Assembly (NCBI GenBank): GCA_018136815.1
Contig: CM030940.1
Coordinates: forward strand, 2,908,601 to 2,972,600
DNA from: Isochrysis galbana
Taxonomy: Eukaryota; Haptophyta; Isochrysidales; Isochrysidaceae
DNA length: 64,000 nt
Direction: 5' to 3'
A model generated the notes under the pieces. The model was not told the origin of the DNA. It did not search any database and worked only from the letters and a program-made list of their open reading frames with translations. Made by a program: the position numbers and the translations under genes. Positions 1-10,128 of the stretch are shown here, piece by piece; the first letter of the stretch is position 1; every line of letters starts with the position of its first letter.

Positions 1-358
1 ATTGTACTTCGACGAAAACCAATGCCAGGTACAATGAGCTGCTCAATAATTTGTGCGATGTTTGATCGTGGTCAGCGGCCCACCAACTTGCTTGCTGAAC
101 TCTCCCACAGTATTCTACATTCAGTTGCACGACTGAGTCGCGTAGTTTGCTGAATGCTCAGCCGGCACACCCGCAGGCTATGACATTAGTTTCTTGTTGA
201 CCAATTTCAATGTAGAAGTGATGTGGAAGCACAAAGTCATCGATTTTATTATTCAGTTCATGGAGGAGATCGACTCGGAGATTTCGGCAATGAAATTAGC
301 CGTGAATGAGAGGGCCCGGGTGGTCGGTCATCAATACCTCAAACAGTTCGTTTCGTGA
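1..358 (+). CDS. ARPC4: ARPC4, Arp2/3 complex 20 kDa subunit (3' end only)
   Basis: ARPC4 is a core subunit of the Arp2/3 complex, which nucleates branched actin filaments in the cytoplasm. Only the last two exons are in the window. The first (1-28) encodes IVLRRKPMP and stops at a GTACAA donor. The second starts at 177, after CCGCAG, and runs to the TGA at 356-358. The joined reading contains [11 protein letters not shown], then [20 protein letters not shown], which matches the conserved ARPC4 C-terminus almost residue for residue. Phase is kept across the 148-bp intron (CCA G / GC TAT). The start and most of the gene lie beyond the left edge. Both exons are too short to stand out as open frames. 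Confidence 0.93.
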
Positions 359-1310
359 GCTTGCGGCAGCAAGGTACAGATGGAAAAACCAAAACCAATG
401 TCGCCACGAAAAGTTTGCCAAGATCCGTCTCAGAAGGACGTTGAAAATGAAATACCCCCAAACTTGATTCCTTTCTTTTTCGGTCGACAACCCATCACCC
501 CATTGAATTTTACTTTTTTACGTCAGTATCGCGCGGAGTCCCCTCTCTCCCCGCCCCTGAGTTCGAAACCTCGAGTCGCCTTTTGGGGCGGATCGGGGAC
601 CCCCCACTACAAAATGGGGTCTACTTCTGCATACTACATACGCTTTCTACTTCTCGGTCCCCCGCTTAAGCGTGCTTGCGCACAATTTGCACCTAGGGCG
701 TTGAATTACCCCTGACGAGCACTATCTAGATAGAAGTCGATAGTGTCTTGGTGCTATCCACCTAGATACAGATAGTGCCTAGTGCCCTGGTTAGATATAG
801 ATATAGAAAGTGGATTTTTTCGGCCTAGACATCTACTACTGACTACTGGTACTAGATATCTATAAGATATATATCTAGATAACTAAGTCCGTGCTGAGTG
901 CTAAATAAATTAGAACCGCCCCCCCCGCCCCCCTGTTCCCCCTTCCCCCCTTCTTAAGCCTAGGTCAATACAAGATATAAGATACCTAGGGCTTGACTAG
1001 AGTTGCCGGCAACTTGCTCCGAGCAACTTTAGAGCCTGAATCTTCAGATTCAGATTTTTTTTGTTCAGTGTTCAGCCGCTGAGGAAACGAAGGCCTGCAG
1101 GTCTGTGTGTGATGAAGGCAGGGGCAAGGATGCAAGGATGACAAACTCGGCGGAGTTTCTGAGTTTCTGAGCCTCGGGAGCACGCTCAGCGGCGCGCTGA
1201 GCATGAGTTGGTTGACATGGGTGCCATCGCGCTGGCCTTGTACGAGCAAGACGCGGCTGGTGGGTCGCGTGGGCCTCGCAAGCAGAACGTCTCACGTGTG
1301 TCACCCTTCG
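359..1310. other. Intergenic; AT-rich palindromic stretch, no gene recognised
   Basis: No recognisable gene. An open frame at 380-715 (+) resembles nothing I know and is probably chance. Positions 720-895 are AT-rich, unlike the surroundings, with overlapping palindromes such as TATCTAGATA and repeated AGATAGTG words. C runs follow at about 918-950. The ARPC4 3' UTR presumably lies at the left end. Confidence 0.5.
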
Positions 1311-1314
1311 CCTG

Positions 1315-1500
1315 CTGATGGTGATTGAACGCTTTTTCTATGCTGTGGGTGATGGCGATTGAACGCGTTCCACGTGTAGACTGATGGTGATTGAACGCTT
1401 TTTCTATGCTGTGGGTGATGGCGATTGAACGCGTTTCCACGTGTAGGCTGATGGTGATTGAACGCTTTTCCCTGCGGTGGGTGATGGTGATTGAGCGCTT
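1315..1500. repeat. Tandem repeat of about 33 bp (6 units)
   Basis: The word GATGG(T/C)GATTGAACGC recurs about every 33 bp, at roughly 1317, 1351, 1383, 1417, 1450 and 1482. The intervals alternate between two spacer types, ending TTTTCTATGCTGTGGGT and GTTCCACGTGTAG, so the higher-order unit is about 66 bp. Open frames on both strands here (for example the repeated ERF and FNHHQ readings) come from the repeat, not from a gene. Confidence 0.85.
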
Positions 1501-1824
1501 CTCGCCTCTGGCACACAACCAGCGGGATTGTAATGTGCGCTGCAACTACGCTTGGTGCCGCCGCGACCCGATCGCTTGGGGTCTCCGCAAGGGTACCAAT
1601 TTGGGAATCACTCGGCGCGCTCGCCAGGCGCCCGAGCACTTGCTGACCCCACGGCTGTCGGGCGCTGTTTAGTGGGTTGTCGGGGCAAACCTGGGCACTC
1701 AAAGCAGGGAGATGATAGGGGAGGTCTAGGGGGAGGACCCCAACCGGCGGCGGTGGACTGATGACTGATGCTGTCCAATGCTTCCGCCATAACCTGCATG
1801 GCAGATTTAGAATTGGCATATGGC

Positions 1825-3533
1825 AACTATCGTTATAAACGATAGGGTCATGGAGCGCGCCACGCTCCCACCCTCTCCCGCCGCCCACCCCGCCGCGCCG
1901 ACCGACCACGACATGACAGACGCTGCGCAGCCGCAGCGCCCTCCAGCCAGGGCCATGCCAGCCCAGGTGCCCGCGAGCCACGGCCCGAGCCGAGCCCACA
2001 CAGCCACAACGACAGAACACAACCCAACAACACACAACACACAAGCACAGCCAGGCCAGCACAAGCGAACCAGCGCACAGCCAGATCCACAACGCGAAAC
2101 CTCCCATAGGGAAAGCCTCCGGGCTGGGCCCCTACATCGCCACGGCACTGACCACGTGCGCAAGCACGAGGCACAGGCCCGGCCGGTCGAACAGACCACC
2201 AGCAACATACAACTGCATCCATGCAACAACAACTGCATGGCCCAACACACCGAGAAGCCCATAGGGACACATGGCCAAGCAGAAACATGTGGAAGGTCAG
2301 ACTACCATCCCAACCCAATCACACGCGGCACGAGAGCCCGTGATGACGCAAACGAACCGCACGGACAGACAAGCGAGTTGCACACTCAGACAACAACACA
2401 CCCAACACCTCTGGCACACCAGAGGCTACGCACACCACAAACACTCAAAAAGGAGGGGGCCGAGAGGGACCCCAACACAAGACACGTCCCAAACAAGACA
2501 TCTCCCCAAGCAACAAAGCAACTAACCCGAAGACTCCCACCCCGCGGATACGCACAGGTAACCCCCCAAGGAGGGGACGAACAAGAAGCTGAGCAAGAAT
2601 ACCAACATGACTATTCACAAATCATTATGACCTTCACCTCCACGGACCGCGGAATTAAAATCAAAGACGAAGAGGCCTTCAGCGCCATCGTGGCGCATCT
2701 CAACAAACTCGAGGACAAAGCGTGCCGCTTCTGCGAGACAGCCGACGAATCATCCACACACCTGGGAGAGTGCCCAAGACTAACGAAGATATTCGACACC
2801 CTTGACTCCCTAGCCCGACACCCAAGCGAGCCGGACAAACCACGCGAGCAAGGCATCATAGACAGATTGTTTATGCACCCAAAAGGCTCATGCCCCAAGG
2901 CACTGGCAACACTATATATGCTAGCATGGAGATACATCGTAACTGACTTTTACAGAATACAATACGACAACGCCACGTTCTCAGAAGAATCAGTACTAGT
3001 ACGGGTCTTGGAAAGATTCACGAAGCTAAGCCGGGCGCTAAACTTCGCCAACTCAACAGACACCTCGCGAACCGCCCAGGCGGGCATGGGGAGGCAACCC
3101 AAAAAAAGGATAGACTTGGCCGACATCCGGCCACTATACGAAGTAGGCAATAATAACAGCTTGACCCCCAGTGCGGAGCTCGTATCCCTGGCAGAGAAAC
3201 TAGGGATCGAACACCAAATAGCGAGAGAGACCACAAGGTAATCGTGAGAACGGCGAAGAGCACGCCGAGACACCACATTCGGGGCAGCCACAGCACGCGA
3301 GGCCTGAACTAACCAAAGACATGAACCCAAAAGGCCTGCCCGGACCCCGAAACCGAAGCCGGGCCCTTGGTAGCGCACCAGGGCCGCACCCCCGACACCA
3401 AAGACAAAGGAACGAGGGGGGGAAGGCGAGGGGGCGGAGAGAAGGGAGTTAAGGGCGTTGGCGGCAGTGCAGCGGCAAGAGTACGCGCTGTCTAGTAGTA
3501 GGTGTGTAGCCCAGAAACTTCAGATCTTTTTTT
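1825..3533 (+). mobile_element. Internally deleted LINE-type retrotransposon with both ends and a 19-nt TSD
   Basis: The element is flanked by an exact direct repeat, TTTAGAATTGGCATATGGC, at 1806-1824 and 3534-3552; the first Ts of the right copy merge with the element's T-rich tail. Its 5' end (AACTATCGTTATAAACGATA...) matches the 5' end of the minus-strand copy at 12216, so it is not 5'-truncated. Positions 1828-1846 form a perfect 8-bp hairpin around ATA. The 3' end (TAGTAGGTGTGTAGCCCAGA...CAGATCTTTTT) matches other tails in the window. The element is only 1.7 kb and has no reverse-transcriptase or endonuclease domain, so it looks like an internal deletion derivative mobilised by a full-length relative. 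Confidence 0.88.
1850..3241 (+). CDS. LINE-derived fusion ORF with C-terminal zf-RVT zinc knuckle
   Basis: This single open frame of 463 codons fills the deleted LINE. The first ATG after the 5' hairpin (1850, MERATLPPSP) gives a 5' UTR of only about 25 nt and matches the MERAPPP start of the minus-strand copy. The N-terminal half is Pro/Ala/Thr/His-rich and low in complexity. The C-terminal part has CRFCETADESSTHLGEC, a C-x2-C-x7-H-x4-C knuckle like the zinc-binding domain that ends many LINE ORF2 proteins. It continues with AWRYIVTDFYRIQYDN and TAQAGMGRQPKKRIDLADIR, both repeated at 46550-46800. No polymerase motifs are present. Whether it is translated is unknown; an open frame through the deletion joint could mean recent origin or some retained function. 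Confidence 0.7.
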   Translation: MERATLPPSPAAHPAAPTDHDMTDAAQPQRPPARAMPAQVPASHGPSRAHTATTTEHNPTTHNTQAQPGQHKRTSAQPDPQRETSHRESLRAGPLHRHGTDHVRKHEAQARPVEQTTSNIQLHPCNNNCMAQHTEKPIGTHGQAETCGRSDYHPNPITRGTRARDDANEPHGQTSELHTQTTTHPTPLAHQRLRTPQTLKKEGAERDPNTRHVPNKTSPQATKQLTRRLPPRGYAQVTPQGGDEQEAEQEYQHDYSQIIMTFTSTDRGIKIKDEEAFSAIVAHLNKLEDKACRFCETADESSTHLGECPRLTKIFDTLDSLARHPSEPDKPREQGIIDRLFMHPKGSCPKALATLYMLAWRYIVTDFYRIQYDNATFSEESVLVRVLERFTKLSRALNFANSTDTSRTAQAGMGRQPKKRIDLADIRPLYEVGNNNSLTPSAELVSLAEKLGIEHQIARETTR

Positions 3534-3769
3534 TTTAGAATTGGCATATGGCCGAAAGAGAGGTGTGATGAATTCTTTGAAGTCCTTGTCCATCTTTCCT
3601 ATGATCCATTCCAATCGCTTGAGTACTACTACATCATCAGGCGACATTCCATTTATAGACACGGTTGAGCACTGTGAGGTGGGTGCCTTTGCTCAAATAC
3701 TAGAAGATTTTTTTTGTGCCGGCGCATCGCGTATTTGGAAACGAGGGGTACCAAATGAAGGCAAACGAC

Positions 3770-4494
3770 CTCCGGGTGGCCCCTGTGTATTTGATGTCTT
3801 ACGGGGTCGCTCATCTGGATGGATCGTCGAAAACGGGCGCGCGGCGCGCCCGGCATCAGTTCGAAGTTGGGCTCTCCGGGCCTCCCTCGGAGACGTCGGA
3901 CGTCCAACTGATTTCGACGAGATTTCGGCGCGCGGTTCGCCCGATTGGCGTGACTGTGCGGGTGGCTCCTGTGTATTTGGTGTCTGGCGGGCCCACTCAT
4001 CTGGATGGATCGTCGAAAACGGGCGCGAAGCGCGCCCGGGATCAGTTCGAAGTTGGGCTCTCCGGGCCTCCCTCGGAGACGTCGGACGTCCAATGGGCTC
4101 CACGGCTGGCTGATTTCAACGAGATTTCGGCGCGCGGTTCGCCCGATTGGCGTGACTGTGCGGGTGGCCCCTGTGTATTTGGTGTCTGGCGGGCCTCCTC
4201 ATCCGGGTGGATCGTCGAAAACGGGCACGCACCGCGCCCGGTCTCCGGTCTCGATTTGAAGTTGAGCTTCTCGTCCCTTTGCGACCTTTTGTTTTTGTTG
4301 GTTTTTGGTTACGTTTTTTGTGAGGACCCAGGTGGGGGGTCTTGGTCCTAATGGCTAATGGGCCCCAGATACGAGATATGTGTTTGTCGGGTGTATAGGG
4401 AACTTTCTACCGAAGAAAATCCTCAAATTTTCTCAACCGTGAGATGGCCATTTTCGCTACCCCTAATAAAAAACCCTGTTTGACCGCCCTACAT
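3770..4494 (+). repeat. Dispersed repeat family B with three internal tandem units
   Basis: GGATCGTCGAAAACGGGC recurs at 3821, 4007 and 4209, marking three tandem units of about 186-202 bp. The third leads into a tail ending TGTTTGACCGCCCTAC at about 4477-4492. The same tail and one unit occur at 41130-41530 (+) and 49817-50200 (-), and a diverged tail at 17860-18029. The conserved end TTTGACCGCCCTA suggests a transposon terminus, but I could not find a matching inverted end or a TSD. Open frames here are by-products of the repeat. Confidence 0.75.
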
Positions 4495-5780
4495 TGTCAT
4501 TGTCGCGCGCCTTGAGTTGAGTGTGTTCGCGGCACAGCCGCGAGGTGTTGAGCGCCGCGTGTACGCGGCGCGAGGAAAATGGTCAGTGTTTTTGATAGTG
4601 TTCACTTTTGGAGTCAAAGGAGTAGTAGGTAGTTGACTATGTTCAAACGGTCAAAAAGTTTGAGTTGCGTTCGCGTTCGAGAATTTTTGTACCACCTACT
4701 TGTAATGCGCGCGACCGTTGGCGAGGGGGTCCAGTGGAAACGTAAAGACCCTCTTCCAGCGGTTTGTCAACCTTATGAAAACCCTCGAATTTTCTAGTCG
4801 GGGGGGGGGGGGGGGTACGTCTTTCTTGCTTCTCTCTCGCGCGCGAGGCGGAGCGGACTGCGGCGCAATGGGAATCATCACTTGGATGCGGCGCATCTCC
4901 GTGATCTGCCTAGTGATCACAGTGGCATTCGGCGCGTTCTTCATTGACCGGCGATTCACCAGTATGCCATCCCGCCATGCTCCCCTGCGAGTGTCTTTTC
5001 TGCATCGCTGACCGAAACCGCTTGATGCCCTCTTGCAGTGCTGCTCGTGCCGCCATTCATCATGCACTGGGCTTCTGAGAATGATTTGACGCAGATCCCT
5101 GTCTTCCGTCTGGCTAGCCACACCATGTAAAACGCCTCACGCTGCCACCACAATCACAGCGCCAGGTCACCCATAAGCTCGGCCAAAGGAGTCTCTTGAT
5201 CTCACAATTGTCCTTCTCTGGGTGTGCAGGGCTCGGATACCATTGGTAATGCTCGGCCTGGCCGCAGGATTCGGAATCAATTATCTCGTGGGCGGCGGAT
5301 CCTTGTCAGATCTGATGGGCATACAAACAGTGAAAGATGAGATGTAATTTTAATCGGGACCGGCCGTTGCCTGAGCAGATGCTGTGGGCCATGTCATTCA
5401 TGTTCTCCGTAGCTATTTTTTGGGTTAATGTGCTTGTTGAACCCGGAACAGCGCTGCTCATCAAATGAGGTAAATTCGCCTCGCGCCATGCAGACAGGAC
5501 CGCCCTGGCGTGCCATCGCAGAGAGCTGCTTCTGTCATGGCTGTCCTTGTAATCACGGAGGAGCACACCTATGTTATCATTTGGTCATTGGCCATGAAAA
5601 TCAAGTCAGGCTTCATCCATCCGTCAATGGCACAAGCTGACACAAGCATGTGATTCATAGCCTGACTTGCATAAGCCTTCGAAAGATGTCGTCCAGTGGT
5701 CTCTTCTAACGGCACCAGGCCTCCGTGTTTGTCCTTTGTGTCTCCATCGTTGTTTTTGTTTGTCCTTGCCATCTCCAGTG
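4495..5780 (-). pseudogene. Possible decayed coding sequence, unrecognised
   Basis: Several overlapping minus-strand frames look somewhat protein-like: about 5772-5569 (TGRHLSKAYASQAMNHMLVS), 5566-5306 (AWREANLPHLMSSAVPGSTS) and 5153-4696 (FYMVWLARRKTGICV). Stops and frame changes break them. I do not recognise the protein. They could be remnants of one degenerate gene or transposase, or chance. A G run at about 4801-4815 interrupts the region. Nothing else can be supported here. Confidence 0.2.
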
Positions 5781-6004
5781 CTTATGGGGTGGGGGATGGT
5801 GGTACGTGCTACTTTGGGCAGAGGAAAACTGTTGCGGGTAGAGAGGATCGTACATCTCTCTTTGTATTTTTCCCGCTATTAGGTCTCCCCGCGCGACTCC
5901 CTCTCCGTCGTCACGCTCCGGTTTCCCCCCCTCCCTGTATCATCACGCCTGCTTTCCGTCCGCTCCCTATAGGATCGTGGATCGTCCCCTCGCGTCCCCT
6001 TTCC

Positions 6005-6605
6005 CGCGTCCCCCCCCGGTGATCCGTTCCCCCCTTCCTCCTGCGCCTACTGGGCTGGCGGCGGTCTCAGTCCCGACTTATCCCGTAAACAAGCGCGAGA
6101 CGCGAGACTTACCGATTTTTCGGTGGGCGGAGCTCTCACTCCGCCCCACACCCTTCTCCGCCGCGCTCTCTCTCTCCCCTCTCCCCTCTCCTGCAGCACG
6201 CGCGATGGCACGCCTGCGACAGGCCTGCAGCTGCCCCTGGCGACCCCTAGAGGCTCCTGGAGGCCAGCTCAGGGGGCAGAGGAGGCTGGGGCTGGGGCTG
6301 GGCCCTAGCCTCTCCTGCCTCTCCCTCGCTGGCGCTCCTGAGCCTCAGGGGCCCCCACGCTGCACCTGTCTGCCTGTCGACCAGAGCCGGGGGGGAGGGG
6401 GGGGTTGGAGCGATGGGCTGGCCACGACAGGCCAGGACACGCGAGGCAGGAGGCAGGCGAGCCTGCTAGGGAGAGAGTGGGTCAGCAAGGCAGTCTGCTC
6501 CTGGCAAGCCATCAGGAATCAGGAATGCCAGGAGGGGAGGAGTGGAGAGGGGGGGGGGGTCGTGCCCCCCCATGGCCCATGGGCGAACTAAGTAGAAACT
6601 TAGTT
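6005..6605 (+). mobile_element. Retroposon element A, copy 1
   Basis: This stretch matches the full-length element A at 45509-46262 from its CGGTGATC...CCGACTTATCC region to its end. It contains the G-poor stem GGCGGAGCTCTC...CTCCGCCC, the GCACGCGCGATGG segment, and a terminal ACTAAGTAGAAACTTAGTT that is slightly diverged. The 5' boundary is approximate and the copy may be 5'-truncated. Open frames within it (MARLRQACSCPW...) recur in other copies in various states and have no recognisable domain, so I treat the element as non-coding. Confidence 0.8.
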
Positions 6606-7845
6606 CTGGCGCGCAACTACAACATTGAAATTGAAATGAAAGACATTATCACCATCAACACGCTGGCAAAGGCGCTCGAAAATCAAGGCTTTATCTTCCT
6701 TCAAGGGAACCAAGAACGCGGTAGGCTGTAGTGTGTAGTGTTGTCTATTTATTACACATCGCGCTCGGCGCACGACGGCATGCATCTGCATCTAACGAAA
6801 TCCGAGGGGAAGGTTTTCAAAAGCAGGAGAAACGCAGGTTTTGTCGCACGCCCTCCGTTTCCGCGGGGGGTGGGGGGGGGGATTTTCAGGCGCACGCATG
6901 AGATTCCCCCGCGGTTGAATTGATTGCTCACCCCCGCGTCTGGCATTTTCTGCGCAGAAGCAAAAACAGGTGTGATGACTACGGCGTGCGTACGGCGTGC
7001 AGAGATGCGCGTCTTCAAGGACGCGATGTGTAGTGAGTCCCCCCGCGGGGACGCCGTGCGTGCGCGTGGCAACTTTTTCCCTATGAGGGTGCACGACTTG
7101 CATGCACCCCTCCCGCGGCCCTAGTGGCCAGGCCAATCGCCCTCATGGCTCATGGCCAGCATCTCCAGGCCAACATTCTTCGGCCGATCACCCGCGATCG
7201 GACGTCGCGGAAGCTCCGCGTTTCTAATAGTGATGCGCCCAACATTCACCACTCTGATTCCTTCCCGTGAGCCACCGTCTCGATCTCCCAAATTCTACCG
7301 CCACACGCGGGGCAAGGGAGGGGGGTCACGCTCACACTCACCGACGCCATTACCATTAAATACGCCATTGCCTTTCGTGGGGGTGGGATGGGTTTTGTCG
7401 GAGGGGGGAGGCGGCTGGCGGGGCAGGTAGGGGGTACCCTGCGGAATCCTTGGACGCCCAGGGGAGGTGGAACAGAGTGCTTAAAAAAAGTGAGTGACTG
7501 GGCTACCTCTACCTCTACCCACAATAGGATTGGCCCAACGCCCTGTGGCCACACTCGACCCGACAGCCCTCCGTCCTCCATACTTGACTTTTTTGTCCTG
7601 CTCTCAGTTGGGATTCGTATTCACTACTGCTGCCGAAGAATTCGAAGGGGGAGATATGCGCCGTGAGCCGCAATCGAGCTGAGAGCAATGTTTAACTCTT
7701 CACACATTACCCAAATCAAGCCCCAAGACCCCAGACAACGGGCTAGAAGCTCGAACGCCTACTGCCCAAAAGCACTTGTCACCATCGCATCAATATCGAT
7801 CCTTTTCGCGCGGATTCACTGACCCATGATCCTCCTCGAGCGATT
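6606..7845. other. Intergenic, no gene recognised
   Basis: I read both strands and found no known domain, RNA gene or clear repeat. Open frames at 6752-7136 (-) and 7152-7430 (+) lack any recognisable motif. A G run at about 6866-6881 and G-rich patches at 7380-7440 are present. Confidence 0.4.
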
Positions 7846-7849
7846 CCCG

Positions 7850-8425
7850 TCATGAAATACTCAAGGAAATCTTGACAGCGTTTACTGCTTCTTCGGGCGC
7901 ATCCCGAAGTACCTCCAATCTATCCTCGTCGACAAAGTTGACATCCCCGTCCTCGCAAATGATGACAAAAGCGGCCAGCATGCATTCGGCACGGCACATT
8001 CGAACATACGGGTCTGAGAGCTCCCCGATACCGAAGTCTTTTGTTGCACCGAATTTTGTCACCCATGGATTCGCATCCACTGCGGCTTGGATAAGGTGAA
8101 CTAGTGCCTCAGACGTTGCAGTAACACCTCCAATTCGGGAACGAAGCAGAGATGCCTCTTCGTTGGTAAGTTGATAGTCCGGATCCGCACTCCTTGCGGC
8201 GAGTGCCCGTTCTGCGATGGCCACCCCGTCTGGATTGCTCGACATTAACATGTCCTGGATCGCATTGATCATCAGCGGCTCGATCGGAGGATTGGCTGGT
8301 CGCATCGGATCCTGCTTTGCAGCCTGGAGCCATGGAGCCTGTCCGCGAGAATCACGGATTGTATGCATCGAAACTAAGAGCTGATGTCCAGTGAAACTCA
8401 ATAGGTGAACAAGCAGTGGAAGCAT
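7850..8425 (-). CDS. Hypothetical protein, 191 aa
   Basis: An intron-free open frame of 191 codons in a repeat-poor stretch. I do not recognise the family. The composition looks like a folded soluble protein, not a low-complexity artefact: alternating helical segments such as EPLMINAIQDMLMS and EALVHLIQAAVDANPW, and an acidic C-terminal half with VNFVDEDRLEVLRDAPEEAV. No signal peptide or membrane segment is evident, although the first 20 residues are rather hydrophobic; a later start at the MHTIRDSRGQ methionine is equally possible. The ATG at 8425 is the furthest upstream in frame. It could also be an exon of a larger gene. Confidence 0.5.
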   Translation of the reverse strand: MLPLLVHLLSFTGHQLLVSMHTIRDSRGQAPWLQAAKQDPMRPANPPIEPLMINAIQDMLMSSNPDGVAIAERALAARSADPDYQLTNEEASLLRSRIGGVTATSEALVHLIQAAVDANPWVTKFGATKDFGIGELSDPYVRMCRAECMLAAFVIICEDGDVNFVDEDRLEVLRDAPEEAVNAVKISLSIS

Positions 8426-8930
8426 CGTGCACGAGAGCGAAGCAGAGTCAAATGGAGGACCCGACGGCGAGCGACGGAGTTAAAACCAAGCTCCAACCTC
8501 CAGCTCGCGGTGCGGCCGGAACAATTTTTTGTAGGGTAGGTTCACACTACACACTACTTCTACTTACTACCCTAGCTGTGGTCCCTCTATTATATTTGCT
8601 ATTTGGGTGGGTGAGAGATGCCGATTAGGATAATGATTATTCTCCTGCAGGCACACGCACAGCCCAACACTGGGTAAGGGAGGGAGGGAGAGATCCGAGG
8701 AGAAGAGTCTAGATCCGCCCGGTGTGAATGGGGGATGGGGGTTACTGTTACTGTGACTATGACTGTGAAACCTTAACCTTAGCCTAGGGCGGTCGCAAAC
8801 AGGGTGGCTTTTTAAGTACTAATATTGGGGGGAGTCGACATTTTTGACCGTGAGCGGAAAGCCCCGGCGAAAGCGGGTCGGAGGGTCTCCCGGCCTTTTC
8901 AGAATCCTCGTCCGAAAAGACGGTACGAAG

Positions 8931-9556
8931 TAGGGGTAGGCCAGGATATCCACGAATCTTCGCCCAAATATCCCTCAAAAATATCCAAGAAATATCCAAG
9001 CGCCAGCCCAAATATCCCAAAAAATATCTCGATACTATTATTATAAGTGGTCCTCGCACTTGCACCGGCATTCGTCGCCTGCCACACCCACACTACCGTA
9101 GGCCGCGGGCCCGCAGGGTTGTCGCCGACAGAATTGTCGGCGTTCCTGCGCGGTGCGGAGCGGCGCGAGCGGCGTGGACCTGCGCAAGGAGATGGGCATA
9201 GGCACAGGTGAGTGGGTGGCGCTCTAGCGTCAGGGCAGGTGCAAGAGCGGCAGCTCACCTCGTGGCATGGTGGTGGGTGGCAACAAGGAGCGGGGTGGCG
9301 CTCTCGGTGGTGAGATGGGAAATTACTATTACAGTAACAACATTGTTTATTACGTATTCGCTTGATTTGTCACCTCCCAATCATGAGCGCCGCAGGGGTA
9401 CAGCGGCTCTGCGGCGACGCGCCGAATGCGAGTTTTGTTTTTGGGCACCGCACGCTCACAGCGCCCAAATATCCCACATCTATCCAAAGATAACCATTTC
9501 CAGCATATCCGCCCAAATATCCCGATGGATATCTCGGATATCCTGGCCTACCCCTA
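8931..9556. mobile_element. hAT-type MITE, 626 bp, with perfect 8-bp TSD
   Basis: Perfect 21-bp terminal inverted repeats begin TAGGGGTAGGCCAGGA (8931-8951 and 9536-9556). They are flanked by an exact 8-bp direct repeat, GTACGAAG, at 8923-8930 and 9557-9564; 8-bp TSDs are typical of hAT transposons. The subterminal regions carry several copies of CCCAAATATCC and its complement, as expected for transposase-binding subterminal repeats. There is no coding capacity, so it depends on a transposase encoded elsewhere. Similar subterminal words occur at 29055-29166. Confidence 0.93.
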
Positions 9557-9769
9557 GTACGAAGTCCCGTCTGACGACGTCTGACCTCGACCCCCCCCTG
9601 CCCTAGCACACGCTCTGGCGGCTCACACGAGCCGAACTGGACGTCGCTCCCACTGAGAGATGTGTTTCTTTCACTTAAAAGGTCCCTAGACATCTTTAAA
9701 ATTAGGGGTCCGACGCCCCATATTATTGCCTATAACCTATAAAGCAAATTTCAAACCCTGGTGCCCCGA

Positions 9770-10115
9770 ACTAAGTTTAAAGTTTATACTTGTTTCGCCC
9801 TTCGCCGTTCGCCCATGGATGGGGGGGCAAGAGCCCCCCCCTCTCTCCACTCCTCCCCTGCCGTGGGGGAGGAACCACCCATCCTCATGGCATGCCTGAT
9901 GGCTTGCCATGAGGGGACTGCCCTGCTGACCCACTCTCTTCCCCACAGGCTCGCCTGCCTCGCTGCCTCGCGCGTCCTAGCCCATCGTGGCCAGCCCATC
10001 GCTCCAACCCCCTCCTCCCCCCCCTGGTCGACGGGCAGATAGGTGCAGCGTGGGGGGCCCAGAGGCTCAGGAGCGCCAGCGAGGGAGAGACAGGGGAGGC
10101 CAGGGCCATGCCCTA
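9770..10115 (-). mobile_element. Retroposon element A, copy 2 (5'-truncated)
   Basis: Reads as the reverse complement of element A from its 3' end (AACTAAGTTT...TATACTTG at about 9770) to about 10115, where similarity stops at GGCCATGCCCTAGGGCC. The other end of the element is missing, which fits 5' truncation during reverse transcription. It abuts the conserved 105-bp repeat at 10129. Confidence 0.8.
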
Positions 10116-10128
10116 GGGCCTGACAAGA

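Noticed and set aside
1301-2262. Cys/Trp-rich minus-strand frames opposite the LINE ORF and the tandem repeat
   Set aside because: They are shadows of the plus-strand LINE ORF and of the 33-bp repeat.
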